Shown: positions 22,085-33,908, numbered from the stretch's first letter. The stretch: DNA of 64,000 nucleotides from Corydoras sp. C115 (GCA_019802505.1 JAFMOC010000206.1:1729001-1793000); one strand, 5' to 3'. Notes: a model not told the origin generated them from the sequence alone. Program-made: numbers and translations.

Positions 22085-22410
22085 CCTTATTGTTCTCAGT
22101 TCCAAAAGATGGACTTTGTAGTTCTACAATTCCAGACTGTAGTCCATCTGTTTGTGTTCTACAGTATGTACTGTGTACATTCCCCATACTCTGTTCTAAT
22201 GGTCAGGAACCCCAATAGTATCACCACAGAGCAGGGATTTGGTCAGTGCATTATTCCTATCCCAGCAGTGTCACAGAGGAGTTTACATGAACTCCAGCAG
22301 CACTAAAACAGAGAACAAACAGGGAGCTAACAAAAACAAAGAACACAGATGGACTACAGTCTGTAATTGTAAAACTACAAAGTCCATCTATATGATAAGT
22401 GGAGCAAAAC
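22085..22410. repeat. Palindrome family P, two-armed internally deleted copy
   Basis: Left arm GGACTTTGTAGTTCTACAAT, then CCAGACTGTAGTCCATCTG. Right arm CAGATGGACTACAGTCTGTA, then AAAACTACAAAGTCCATC. The centre is about 200 bp. It lies 74 bp upstream of exon 3. Confidence 0.8.
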
Positions 22411-22647
22411 ATGTCGGCAAGGCGACGTATTCTTTTACTTTGGAAATCTCCAAAATCACCCACAATCTCAATGTGGTTCCATATTTTCGTAAATTGGAAA
22501 AAATTAGGTTTACTTTGAAGGGAAACACCTCTAAGTTTTATTTAAAGTGGAATTCTTTTCTTTCTTACTTTGAGCTGCTTCAATCTATATCTTTCCCAAC
22601 CAACTGACCCCCCCCTCCCCCCTTTTTTTATTTTTAATTTTAATCAT

Positions 22648-22996
22648 TCATTCATTCATTCATTATCTTCCGCTTTATCCTCTTTTGGGGTCGCGGTGGG
22701 GTTCCCCATGCCCATCCAGGGGAGAACGCCTCGGGCGCTGGGCAGATACACCCAGGACAGGGCGCCAATCCATCGCTGGGCACACACTCACACACTCAAA
22801 CACACTCTATATGGGGCAATTTGGAGAACTCAATTGACTTGATCCATGTTTTTGGACTGTGGGAGGAAAGCGGAGAACCCGGAGGAAACCCACGCGGACA
22901 CGGGGAGAACATGGAAACTCCACCCAGATGGGGATTCGAACCGGGAATCCCTAGCGCTGAGAGGAGAACGTGCTAACCATTAAGCCACCGTGCCAC
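22648..22996 (-). repeat. SINE family A, full copy
   Basis: Complete from (ATTC)n to the GTGCCAC head end. Confidence 0.9.
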
Positions 22997-22999
22997 ACG

Positions 23000-23587
23000 A
23001 TAGTGTACAAGTCTTAAATAAATATCTTTCTATGAACAGGGGGTATTTGCCGCTTGGGTAAATAGATGTAATTACTTTCAATTGAAACTATGCATTAAAG
23101 AGTTTTATTTTCTTAATCGTATCATAGAGTGACTTCTCGCCGGTCGGGCTCAGCAGTTAATGACTCCACAATGAAGAAGCATTATTGCTTCGGTCCTCGT
23201 GGCGCATGTGCCAGGTGTTAATGCCAGCATGTGCCAGCGCCTGAGCCAGTCACACGTGTGAGAGTGGGAAAAACAAAGCATGTTGATTGCATTCGTTTTT
23301 AATAGCCTATAAAAACTGTGGAGCTGTACGAAGCACCGAAGGAATGACCTTTCTTGGGGAGTGCAGCGAAATGGAGCTCATTATCTAAAGCACACATCTG
23401 TGAAAGAGTAGAGAGAATGCTGCAGGAGAACTTCAGTAATAAACGGAACCCTCTCAGCATGTCACCTGCTTAAACAACAGCACACATTGTCAGCGGTGAT
23501 GTACATTTGCATGAGCTTTCTCTGGTTTCCCTCTCACGGTACTAAAACCTGTATTCAAGGCGAATTGGCTACTCTAAATTGCCCCTG
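23000..23587. other. Intron 2 unique sequence
   Basis: Includes a GC-richer stretch (23130-23260) with TATA-like CCTATAAAAACTG at 23307-23319. No transcript evidence. Confidence 0.4.
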
Positions 23588-24232
23588 GGTGGGATTCCCG
23601 ATTCGAATCCCCATCTGGGTGGAGTTTCCATGTTCTCCCCGTGTCTGCGTGGGTTTCCTCCGGGTTCTCCGGTTTCCTCCCACAGTCCAAAAACATGGAT
23701 CAGGTCAATTGAGTTCTCCAAATCGCCCCATATAGAGTGTGTCTGTGTGAGTGAGTGTGTGCCCAGCGATAGATTGGCGCCCTGTCCTGGGTGTATCTGC
23801 CCAGCGCCCGAAACGTTCTCCCCTGGATGGGGAAAGGGAAATTCAGGTATTTAGGTGTCACCTAACATCAACAACCAGGGTGGCACGGTGGCTTAGTGGT
23901 TGGCACGTTCTCCTCTCAGCACTAGGGATTCCCGGTTCGAATCCCCATCTGGGTGGAGTTTCCATGTTCGCCCCACGTCCGCGTGGGTTTCCTCCGGGTT
24001 CTCCGGTTTCCTCCCACAGTCCAAAAACATGGATCAAGTCAATTGAATTCTCCAAATTGCCCCATATAGAGTGTGTATGTGTGAGTGTGTGTGTGCCCAG
24101 CGATGGATTGGCACCCTGTCCTGGGTCTATCTGCCCAGTGCCCGAGACGTTCTCCCCTGGATGGGCATGGGGAACCCCACCGCGACCATAATAGAGGATA
24201 AAGCAGAAGATAATGAATGAATGAATTAATCA
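23588..24232 (+). repeat. Two SINE family A copies
   Basis: 23588-23848 lacks the A box and ends at CCCTGGATGGG. 23880-24232 is full. It lies 93 bp from exon 2. Confidence 0.88.
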
Positions 24233-24324
24233 ACAACCAGCACAAAGAACATTATGATGTCAGATAGTTTGACCCAAGCAAAAGTTTTTGTATGAAAGAC
24301 TTTACAAAATAAAGTAACGTGTAC

Positions 24325-24475
24325 CTGTGTCTCCCCACACGGGCAGGTATTCGTCCTGCTGAATATCCATCATTATCTCCAGTCCGTTCCCTGTGCCGCC
24401 CTTTAACGTCGTCAGCAGGGGGTTTCCGTCCAAGCCCGAGTTAAATGTGTAACACTTACCGTATCTTGTGTAAAT
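24325..24475 (-). CDS. asic1: asic1 exon 2: extracellular palm/beta-ball segment
   Basis: This 151-nt exon is preceded by a polypyrimidine tract and CAG, and followed by GTACAC. It reads IYTRYGKCYTFNSG, then a block with KGGTGNGLEIM and DIQQDEYLPVWGDT. It starts in phase 0 after NFTT and ends one base into the next codon (G|AT, Asp). TRYGKCYTFNSG and GGTGNGLEIM are hallmark ASIC1/2 motifs. It is shared by both isoforms. Confidence 0.95.
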
Positions 24476-25290
24476 CTGGAGAAAAAAAAAACAGGACAGA
24501 ATTTGAAACACATTGCAGATGTCCGGTTATTAACAGATTGTGGTTCTGCATCACATAATGTTAAAGAACAGCTCGGCCGCTGCTGCCTCTGTCAGAATCA
24601 GACTTTGATTTCCCTCGGAATTCGGACTTATTTGCACCTGAAAGTCATTTTTACATTTTCACATCTCTGCACCTTATGCTGATGCACGAGCAGTGGGTCA
24701 GAAAATTGGGTTCATCTGGATTCACGTGCTTTAAAGAAGAAACAGAATAAGCCTCATCCTCCCTTATTGCTAACTGTCACATGTTCAAGGAGTGGGAATC
24801 TAAAATAACCAGGACATTGAATTATTAAATAAGGAAATCAATATTCAAATCTCATTTTGCTCTGTTTATCTTAGGTTCTTGTGATAAAGTGTTATCTCCA
24901 ATAACATTTTAAAGGTTGGGACACACCCTATGGGTAGCGCAGGGCGAGGGTGAGAGGCAGCACTTATAGAAAGGCAGGTTTGCTTCGGTTTCCGTCACCA
25001 TTTATTTTATACACCCAAAAACTATACAAACATTTACCGGTGGTCACACTGGCTCATGGAAAAACCATAATCTCTTTACACAGAGAACGTAGACAAATAA
25101 CTGCGCAATCAAAGGTCTCATTCGAATCACCTCCTTCACTCTTCCCCCTCACTGTGGCTAAAGTAGCCCTATGTAAGGAACTAACTCCTCCCCCCAGCTC
25201 ATACCATACTCCATATGGGGTAACTGTAGAGGTGGTATACATACACATGGTTAAAAAAATATATAAATAAATAACAAATTCCCTCTCAAC
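24476..25290. other. Intron 1 sequence with LTR-like features
   Basis: Mostly unique. On the minus strand near 25000 a TATAAAATAAATGG block sits in a GC-mixed stretch, which could be an old LTR, but no matching termini were found. Confidence 0.3.
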
Positions 25291-25973
25291 ATTCATTCAT
25301 TCATTATCTTCCGCTTTATCCTCTATCAGGGTCACGGTGGGGTTCCCCATGTCCATCCAGGGGAGAATGTTTCGGGCGCTGGACAGGACGCCAATCCATC
25401 GTTGGGCGCACACTCACTCACACAGACACACTCTATATGGGGCAATTTTGGAGAACTCAATTGACTTGATCCATGTTTTTGGACTGTGGGAGGAAACCGG
25501 AGAACCCGGAGGAAACCCACGCGGACACGGGGAGGACATGGAAACTCCACCCAGATGGGGATTTGAATCGGGAATCCCTAGTGCTGAGAGGAGAACATGC
25601 TAACCACTAAGCCACCGTGCCGCGATTCTTATTCATTCATTCATTCATTATCTTCCGCTTTATCCTCTATTAGGGTCACGGTGGGGTTCCCCATGCCCAT
25701 CCAGGGGAGAACGTCTCGGGCGCTGGGCAGATACACCCAGGACAGGGCGCCGATCCATCGCTGGGCACACACTCACACACACAAACACGGGGCAATTTTG
25801 GAGAACTCAATTGACTTGATCCATGTTTTTGGATTGTGGGAGGAAACCGGAGAACCCGGAGGAAACTCGTGCGGACACGGGGAGAACATGGAAACTCCAC
25901 CCAGCTGGGGATTCGAACCGGGAATCCCTAATGCTGAGAGGAGAACATGCTAACCACTAGGTCACCGTGCCAC
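25291..25973 (-). repeat. Two SINE family A copies
   Basis: 25291-25624 has a short deletion at CGCTGGACAGGACGCC. 25632-25973 has ACACAAACACGGGGCAATTT, missing the CTCTATATG block. Confidence 0.9.
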
Positions 25974-26035
25974 CTAAATATATATTATAACGCTTATTAT
26001 AAAACTTATTATAAAGTTTAATGTCCTGTATATAT

Positions 26036-26165
26036 ATATCCATCCATTGTCTTCTGCTTAATTGTATACTAGAGTCGCGGGGGATTCCCCATGTCCATCC
26101 AGGGGATGGCGTTTCAGGCGATGGGCAGCAACCAATTCACCTTAAATCTAGGTTTTTGGTATGTT
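26036..26165 (-). repeat. SINE family A, old partial copy
   Basis: Tail and 3' end with deletion to the AACCAATTCACCTTAAATC middle. Confidence 0.65.
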
Positions 26166-26169
26166 TTTG

Positions 26170-27287
26170 GTATGTTTTGAATGTATATAACATACATAAA
26201 TATACATAAAACCAAAGGCTCTGAGTTAAAAGATTTCCTGCTACTGTGACTTGGTAAAGCCGGCATGAGGCCGGTTCCTTCTCGTTAATCAAAGCCACAC
26301 ACACACAGCAGGCCGAATAAAACGGAGGCTTCAGAAACATTAATCCAGCACCCAGGTTCCAGATTCCACCCTGCCGCTAATGACCCGAGCTGCGGCTCCA
26401 TCCCCAGCATCCCTCCTTAAGCAGATCTGTGTGGCTTTATCAGGCAGAATGTAATGTTTTAACAGATTAGATCTCATCGCGTGAATTATGCGAGCCACCG
26501 CGGGCGGCGTGCCTTATCTGCGCGTATCTTGTTCGGCTGCAAGTCGTGGCTAATTGAAAATCGTTGCTAAGGCAGTGCCGATTGGCGGTTGCTTTGCGCT
26601 TCCTTTGGGTTTAATGCAGTGCGAGTATAAAATCATACCGGAATGCAAATGGAATAATAAAGCAGCGGGCTGGAGGGACGTCTGAAGACAGTTTGGCAGG
26701 TTTTTGCAAGCGGTGTGTGCGTCAGTGGTGTGACAGTAAATAAATTATTCATGTTTTCTCCAGCGCAAGTAATCTGTCAGGATGCGGTGCGAATGCGCGA
26801 ACCGATGCAAAGACGCGCGTCCTGCTTCTTTTCGAACTCGTCTCGGGCCTTTTTTTTTTATTATGTTGATGCGACGGCATCAGGCACTCAAAGCTCTAAT
26901 GATGCATTCGGAAAGATTCTGCACTCGACACCTACGCCCATCAAAATCCTTTTATCGGAGGGATGGCGAAAGGATGGGATTCCTTTTAGCACCGATGACA
27001 AAATATTTTCCTCTCAGCTGCGTGAAGCTTTAGATTAATGCGACGGCATATAGAGTCTGGCCTGTGGAGAACGAGAGCCACTTTATAAAGTCATTTGAGT
27101 TTGGTGTGGGGTTGTTTTCATTGTGCCGTTTAACAACCTCGGAATGAATTGCATTGAGGATTCTATTAAGCCAAACCTTCTTAACAACGTCAGGGTGCAG
27201 TCCAGTTCTCACAAACACATTACAAAACGGCAGGTGTACACTGAGAATGAGACAATTCGTCATTTTTGAGATTAATCGTGATTAAAA
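26170..27287. other. Intron 1 unique sequence, about 1.1 kb
   Basis: Repeat-poor and GC-richer than its neighbours around 26380-26600. Possible conserved noncoding DNA; no exon recognised. Confidence 0.4.
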
Positions 27288-27671
27288 ATGTTACTATTAT
27301 TCATTCATTCATTCATTATCTCCCGCTTTATCCTCTATTAGGGTCGTGGGGGGGGGGGGTTCCCCATGCCCATCCAGGAGAGAACGTCTCGGGCGCTGGG
27401 CAGATACACCCAGGACAGGGCGCCAATCCATCGCTGGGCACACAATCACTCACTCACACAGACACACTCTATATGGGACGATTTGGAGAATTCAATTGAC
27501 TTGATCCATGTTTTTGGACTGTGGGAGGAAACCGGAGAACCCGGAGGAAACCCACGTGGACACGGGGAGAACATGGAAACTCCTCCCAGATGGGGATTCG
27601 AACCGGGAATCCCTAGTGCTGAGAGGCGAACGTGCTAACCACTAAGCCACCGTGCCGCCATGTTACTATTA
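27288..27671 (-). repeat. SINE family A with 12-bp target site duplication
   Basis: ATGTTACTATTA at 27288-27299 and 27660-27671 flanks the element, which is complete and ends GCCGCC. Confidence 0.93.
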
Positions 27672-27723
27672 ATTAATCTAAATTGATGCCATTCGTAACA
27701 AAAATACATATTATGTTGGTAGT

Positions 27724-28728
27724 CGGCTCTCAGCGCTAGGGATTCCCGGTTCGAATCCCCATCTGGGTGGAGTTTCCATGTCCTCCCCGTGTCCGCGTGG
27801 GTTTCCTCCGGGTTCTCCGCTTTCCTCCCACAGTCCAAAAACATGGATCAAGTCAATTGAGTTCTCCAAAATTGCCCCATATAGAGTGTGTATGTGTGAG
27901 TGAGTGTGTGCCCAGCGATAGATTGGCGCCCTGTCCTGGGTGTATCTGCCCAGCGCCCGAAACGTTCTCCCCTGGATGGGCATGGGGAACCCCACCGTGA
28001 CCCTAATAGAGGATAAAGCGGAAGATAATGAATGAATGAGTGAATGAATGGATGAATGTTGGTAGTCAGTACTTTGGACCAATTGAACAGAATAACATCA
28101 CGATTTTCACCAAATAAATTAATATGTTGTGTTCTAAAGAGGATTGGATGCTCTCCCTGTGTCTGCGTGGGTTTCCTCTGGGTTTCATGGGTTTCCTCCC
28201 ACAGTCCAAAAACATAGGTATGAAAGGTAATTTGGGTGCTCTAAATTGCCCCCATATAGTGTGTGTCTGTGTGAGTGTGTTGGCACCCTCTCCTGGGTGT
28301 ATCTGCCCAAAACGTTCTCCCCTGGATGGGCATGAGGAACCCCTGCGACCCAAGCAAAGGATTAAGCAGAAGATAATGAGGTGAAATTTGAGATTTGAAG
28401 TTGGTACAGGGGCTTACCAACCAGTTAGTGGTTAGCACGTTCGCACGTCCCCATCTGGGTGGAGTTTCCATGTTCTCCCCGTGTCTGCGTGGGTTTCCTC
28501 CGGGTTCTCCGGTTTCCTCCCACAGTCCAAAAACATAGATCAAGTTAATTGAGTTCTCCAAATTGCCCCATTTAGAGTGTGTCTGTGTGAGTGAGTGTGT
28601 ACCCAGCGATGGATTGGCGCCCTGTCTTGGGTGTATCTGCCCAGCGCCCGTGACGTTCTCCCCTGGATGGGCATGGGGAACCCCCCCGCGACCCTAGTAG
28701 AGGATAAAGCGGAAGATAATGAATGAAT
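27724..28728 (+). repeat. Three partial SINE family A copies
   Basis: 27724-28050 lacks the A box. 28143-28385 is an older middle and 3' portion. 28428-28728 has a head deletion (AGCACGTTCGCACGTCCCCAT). The last ends about 280 bp from exon 1b. Confidence 0.82.
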
Positions 28729-29010
28729 GAAGTTGGTTACGATCCCTTTTCAGTTCCGTTCATGCTGGAAGGGAAAGGGGCCATCCCCAAAGTTGTGAAA
28801 ATGCATCATTGGGTTCTTTATTTTATATTTCTGGGGTCATGAGAACAAACGAAACATTTAAATTCACTGGTTAAATGGTGTATCCCAACACTTTTGCCCA
28901 TATCGTGTACCTCTAAATGTTTTCAGTAAAGCTCAAAGCTTCCAAAAGAACAAACACCACATGGAAGGAACAATACCACGGTGAAGCCCAGCGTTCCAGG
29001 CTGTACGTAC

Positions 29011-29637
29011 AGTAGTGAAGTTCTTATGGGTGCAGTTTTCCCCCCTGAACCTGCACTCCAGGAGCATGTCCTCCAACTGGTGACTGAGCCGGTCGATCAT
29101 CTCCGTGGTATTGTGCTGGAACTGAGGAGGTGGCCTGTAGTCCGAGAAGTCCAGCAGCCTCGTGAACCTCTCGCGGTGTCGGCTGTGATTCAGTATGGCC
29201 GTGCTCTGCCGGTTCACCGAGTGGTTCAGATGCAGGATGTCCATCCAGTAGCCGCTGTGGTACAGGTCCTCCTTGGTCAGGCCGGACACCCGGAAAAGGT
29301 TCCGGTTGCACAGCGTGACGGCGGGAAACATCAGGTTGTCGGTCCACACCATGTAAATCTTGGTCACGGCCGGGTACGAGAGGAGGTAGAACAGGCGGTT
29401 CCATGACCAGATGAACAGCAGCACCAAGCAGATGCAGATGGTGGTGAACCAAAGCAGGCGCTGGGCTCTGGACTTGTCCGGGGAAAAAATGTACTTCAGC
29501 CCGTGCACCTTGGTTCGGAGGATGAAAGCGAGCGTGATCTTATCGATGGGACTTCCTACACTGCGCCCTCCTCCTTCCGAGAAGGTCTGCTGAGCTTTCG
29601 AGCTGTTGTTCATGCTTTCCAGAAGTGTTGCAGGCAT
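29011..29637 (-). CDS. asic1: asic1 exon 1b: alternative N-terminus and TM1 (ASIC2b-like)
   Basis: This proximal alternative first exon encodes 209 residues from the first in-frame ATG (29637) to NFTT, with donor GTACGT at 29010 downward. It is used in place of exon 1a at the same codon. The HG pair is in RTKVHGLKYIF (residues 45-46) and TM1 lies around residues 61-80 (LLWFTTICICLVLLFIW). SWNRLFYLLSYPAVTK, LTKEDLYHSGYW and SHQLEDMLLECRFRGENC align with mammalian ASIC2b (SSNRLLYWLSFPSHT, LSKGDLYYAGHW, GHQLEDMLLSCKYRGELC). The His and Asp of the proton-gating pair are replaced by Ala90 and Tyr95. Several N-glycosylation sequons are present (NHS twice, NTT, NCT, NFT). The frame stays open upstream to a TAG about 33 nt before a TTG at 29727 but has no further ATG, so ATG 29637 or 29613 is the likely start unless an upstream coding exon exists. 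Confidence 0.9.
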
Positions 29638-30402
29638 TGGCGGGTGGGGGGGAGCGTCCTCATCTGAGCCCAGCTGAATTTCTCGAATCGCTTCGTTTAG
29701 AGTATTGGATAAACGAGCTTCGAGCAACGCCGAGACCTTGACGACAATCCCTATGCGCTAACAGATGGTAGGAGCGTCAAGGCTTCATTAAGCTCTCATT
29801 GTGACTATAGAAAGAAAAAAACAGCTGGTACGTTACCAAGCAGCCGCTCTGACAAACCTACGCAACGTCCAGTGGAATCCCCAGCGGTCAGCCTCCTCCG
29901 AACTCCAAATTTTCTTGATTGTCAGACAAATTCAGATCTTACTCACTTTCTCTCCACCTGCTTGCTTCTGGCAGAGAAGCCTGTGTGCCTGCAGAATCTT
30001 GTTGCTTTTCTTTTGTGTGACGAAGCCCAGCCCCTTCCACTCTGCCTGATTTTTTTTTTATCGATGGATTTGCAGCAGGGATTGGGGAGCAACATTTTTA
30101 ATCATCTCCGTCTAATGCCAAGTTGACAGAGTCTTTGATTTAACCATTGTGCCTGCAGAAAGATGGAGCAAGTGCTGTCTGGCCAAATTAAAGCGCCAAT
30201 GAAGAATTGCACCTGCGATAAATGATGCTAAAGACCTGGGACAGCAAAGTGTTAATTACTGCTCGTTGCTTTCAGGATTTAAATACATTCCTTAATTCCT
30301 TTGGTGTTCTAGATCAGGGGTTCTCAAACTTCAGAGCAATCAGATCAATTAGGTGTGAGTGTATGTTAAAGCAATATATTTATTAAAGCAATATGATAGG
30401 GG
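29638..30402 (-). promoter_or_regulatory. Putative 5' UTR and promoter region of the exon 1b isoform
   Basis: The sequence upstream of ATG 29637 is repeat-free to 30402. It is moderately GC-rich for the first 100 bp, then T-rich on the minus strand. No TATA box was identified. The assignment rests on position only. Confidence 0.35.
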
Positions 30403-31112
30403 GTGGCATGGAGGCTTAGTGGTCTGCACATTCTCCTCTCAGCGCTAGGGATTCCCGGTTCGAATCCCCATCTGGGTGGAGTTTCCATGTTCTCCCCGTG
30501 TCCGCGTGGGATTCCTCCGGGTTCTCCGGTTTCCTCCCACAGTCCAAAAACATGGATCAAATCAATTGAGTTCTCCAAATTGCCCCATATAGAGTGTGTC
30601 TGTGTGAGTGAGTGTGTGCCCAGCGATGGATTGGCGCCCTGTCCTGGGTGTATCTGCCCAGCACCCGAAACGTTCTCCCCTGGATGGGCATGGGGAACCC
30701 CCCCGCGACCCTAATAGAGGATAAAGTGGGAGATAATGAATGAATGAATATGATAGGGGGCGGCACGGTGGCTTCGTGGTTAGCACGTTTGTCTCTCAGC
30801 GCTAGGCATTCCCGGTTCGAATCCTCATCTGGGGGGAGTTTCCTTGTTCTCCCCGTGTCCGCGTGGGTTTCCTCCGGGTTCTCCGGTTTCCTCCCACAGT
30901 CCAAAAACATGGATCAAGTCAATTGAGTTCTCCAAATCTCCAATATAGCGTGTGAGTGTGTGCCCAGTGATAGATTGGCGCCCTGACCTAGGTGTATCTG
31001 CCCAGCGCCTGAAACGTTCTCCCCTGGATGGGCATGGGGAACCCCCCTGCCCCCCGCAACCCTAATATAGGATAAAGCAGAAGATAATGGATGAATGAAT
31101 GAATATGATAGG
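30390..31112 (+). repeat. Tandem pair of SINE family A with repeated target
   Basis: 30403-30745 and 30757-31105. AATATGATAGG occurs before, between and after the two copies. Confidence 0.9.
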
Positions 31113-31250
31113 ATTTCTGATCATCTCGTCCATGTTTTCCTGTCTTCCATACAATTCTTCAATGTATAGCCATCTTTGTCGCTCCAGGAGGTCGCCAGCA
31201 CTCTGAGGGTCGACACCATCCATTACGCCGTCCACCGCCGTTGGCTCCAC
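31109..31250 (-). pseudogene. Unrecognised protein-like segment
   Basis: A minus-strand frame reads VDGVMDGVDPQSAGDLLERQ, then RWLYIEELYGRQENMDEMIR, which looks like real protein composition. It starts after an in-frame TAG and has no ATG at a plausible start. It runs into the SINE, with no GT donor at its end. It may be a retroposed fragment or chance. Confidence 0.25.
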
Positions 31251-31569
31251 CGAGTGTCGCTACGCATTCAGAACAATCTCGGTCACTAGTTCCCTTGATT
31301 TACTAGTATTGAGCTCATGAGGGAAAACTGGGATTTCATTTAGGAACTGAATTTAGGTTCCTTTCGCTTAAAATCCAGCTTCAACACAACCCCAGGATGT
31401 CATGTATATTGATATGGTTCCCATGATTGAACAGTCACAACCGATCCTCTGCTATGCTTTACTGTAGGCGTTGAGGGAGAGATAAATAGGTAGGAAATGC
31501 CCTGCAAAGCCAGTGTCGAGTGATTTCCAGAGAAAATAGCAGTCTAAAAGTCATTCTGGTACTTGTTCT

Positions 31570-31630
31570 CTCACTTGTGACTGGCTTTGGCAAAAAGCAT
31601 CTGCTAAGTGACTGAATATAAATGTAGCTT
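31570..31630 (+). repeat. SINE family B tail fragment
   Basis: GGCTTTGGCAAAAAGCATCT, then GCTAAGTGACTGAATATAAA resembles the family B tail. Confidence 0.5.
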
Positions 31631-31825
31631 AAAGGCCTTCCCAGTGTCAATGAAGTGTCCGCCAACATCCTCACGGCAGAACGGCTCGCAGAAAGTTTGC
31701 AGGAGAGAGGGAGCGATGAGACAAAAGCCGAGCACACACTCATCTGTTCCCCCGTTGAGCAAGCTGCCAGCCTTCCATGGCATAAAATGCACCGTAATGA
31801 GTTCGGCTAGTCGGCCAGACTCCAT
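31604..31825 (-). pseudogene. Second unrecognised open segment
   Basis: A 73-codon minus frame from ATG 31825 (MESGRLAELITVHFMPWKAG at the start) with Cys/Phe-rich content. The opposite strand is also open. I recognise no family and place no function on it. Confidence 0.2.
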
Positions 31826-32050
31826 AGTGACGCAGGACGGAACCGAACAGACAGCAGGCAGGACGGAGACCGGACCGAACTCAAGGCAATAAGTATATTA
31901 GCAAGACGGATGAGCTGTGCAAACTAAGCAGAAACTGGGAAACCCACTGAGACAGAGGATCACTAAATACACATCACACATGGAAGTCAGAAGGAAACAG
32001 AAGCAGGTATGGGAGACGGGGAATCCAAATTAATATGTTTAATTAATTGG
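31826..32050. other. Intron 1 sequence, nothing recognised
   Basis: Unique. Confidence 0.5.
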
Positions 32051-32850
32051 CAGGCGTTCGCCTCTCAGCGCTATGGATTCCCAGTTCGAATCCCCATCTG
32101 GGTGGAGTGTGTGCCCAGCGAAGGATTGGCGCCCTGTCCTGGGTCTATCTGCCCAGCGACCGAGACGTTCTCCCCTGGATGGGCATGGGGAACCCCACCG
32201 TGACCCTAATAGAGGATAAAGCGGGAGATAATGAATGAATGAATATGATAGGGGGCGGCACGGTGGCTTAGTGGTTAGCACGTTCGCCTCTCAGCACTAT
32301 GGATTCCCAGTTCGAATCCCCATCTGGGTGGAGTTTCCATGTTCTCCCCGTGTCCACGTGGGTTTCCTCCGGGTTCTCCGGTTTCCTCCCACAGTCCAAA
32401 AACATGGATCAAGTCAATTGAGTTCTCCAAATTGCCCCATATAGAGTGTGTCTGTGTGAGTGAGTGTGTGCCCAGTGATAGATTCGTGCCCAGTGATAGA
32501 AACGTTCACCCCTGGACGTTCACCCCCTGCGACCCTAATATAGGATAAAGCGGAAGATAATGAATGAATGAATGAATAATTAATTGGCGCACAAAGTAAT
32601 TTCATTGAAACCATGTAGCAGCTATAATGACAATTAAGTGAGATGCAGTGGTGGGGGGGTAGGAATGTTCTCCGCATTCCACCCACAGTCCAAAAACATG
32701 GAATAAGCTGCTCTTTATCTAGTGTGTGTATGTGTGAGTGTGCCCAGTGATGGAGAACAGTGATGGCCTGTCCTGTGCTCGAAATGTTCTCCCCTGGATG
32801 GGCATAGGAACCCCCCCCCCCCCCCTCTGCACGCCTAGTATAGGATTTGA
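32051..32850 (+). repeat. Three SINE family A copies
   Basis: 32051-32243 has a large middle deletion (GGGTGGAGTGTGTGCCCAGC). 32254-32576 follows the same ATATGATAGGGGG spacer seen at 30.75 kb. 32655-32850 is a diverged partial copy. Confidence 0.85.
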
Positions 32851-33600
32851 ATTATTAATGAGATGCGATTTATATGTGAAATATTTATATGTATAAACTT
32901 CTCCTCTTAATTTCTAAAGCAATAGTTCATAAAGCCAACGTAATGTGATTGTTAGTCCAGGAATCATCCTTTTAATAAGCCCGCCTCAAGAAAATGTGTT
33001 GGTTCCGCTCCGATTGATTCCTATTAACGCCGAATATTAGTGTAGGATTTCACTGGGGGTGAGGGGGGTGAGGGGGGTGGGGGGTGTTGGGTTAAGGCTG
33101 GCTTAATACTTCAATATCTTCCTGCTGAAATTACATGGTTGATTCAGACAGCTCACCCACCACAGGCTAAATGTTAGACTTCATGAAAAATGGATCAAAG
33201 GCACTGGGCAGCGCGGGTCCGAAAACGTATTTAACCAGTTTCCGTGTTACTGATTGTTTTATCAAAGCTAATAAACCCCCGAAAATAACAGTGCTGTTTA
33301 TGACCCAAGAAATTCTGCGCCCTCCACATTCTCTCCACATTCGGTCTGAATCTCATAAACAAGCTCACTTTGCTTGGCTTTGTTGATGAATCGTTTGCAG
33401 CTCGTCTGCAATAAATCTCCTTTATTACTTCATTTCCTTTCCCTCCAATAGCGGCGATTCTCACTGTTGAGTATAATGATGTTAAAAAGCAAGCGGGACA
33501 GCGGGGCGACAGGGACGCGGTAAAAACGACATCCAATAATTAAAGAAATACCATTGCAAAGCCGACTGAATATACCTTATCTAATTAATAAAACTGACTA
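32851..33600. other. Intron 1 unique sequence
   Basis: Includes a (GGGGTGA)n-like G-rich stretch at 33054-33090. No exon recognised. Confidence 0.5.
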
Positions 33601-33604
33601 AACA

Positions 33605-33735
33605 CAAACTCATTCCATTATATTCTGCTAAATCCTCTATTAGGGGATTAACCAATCCCTATTAACCTCATGCCAGGGGAGAACATCCAGGGGAGAACAT
33701 TTCCGGCGCTGGGCAGATACATCCAGGCTACCCAT

Positions 33736-33818
<83 letters not shown>

Positions 33819-33842
33819 ATACTAGTGTATATAGTATAGTAT

Positions 33843-33908
<66 letters not shown>

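Noticed and set aside
28981..29452. Plus-strand and other-frame ORFs of 140 codons over exon 1b (and 218 codons over exon 1a)
   Set aside because: Shadows of the GC-rich minus-strand ASIC coding exons; composition (Arg/His/Pro/Val-rich) and lack of homology fit antisense reading.
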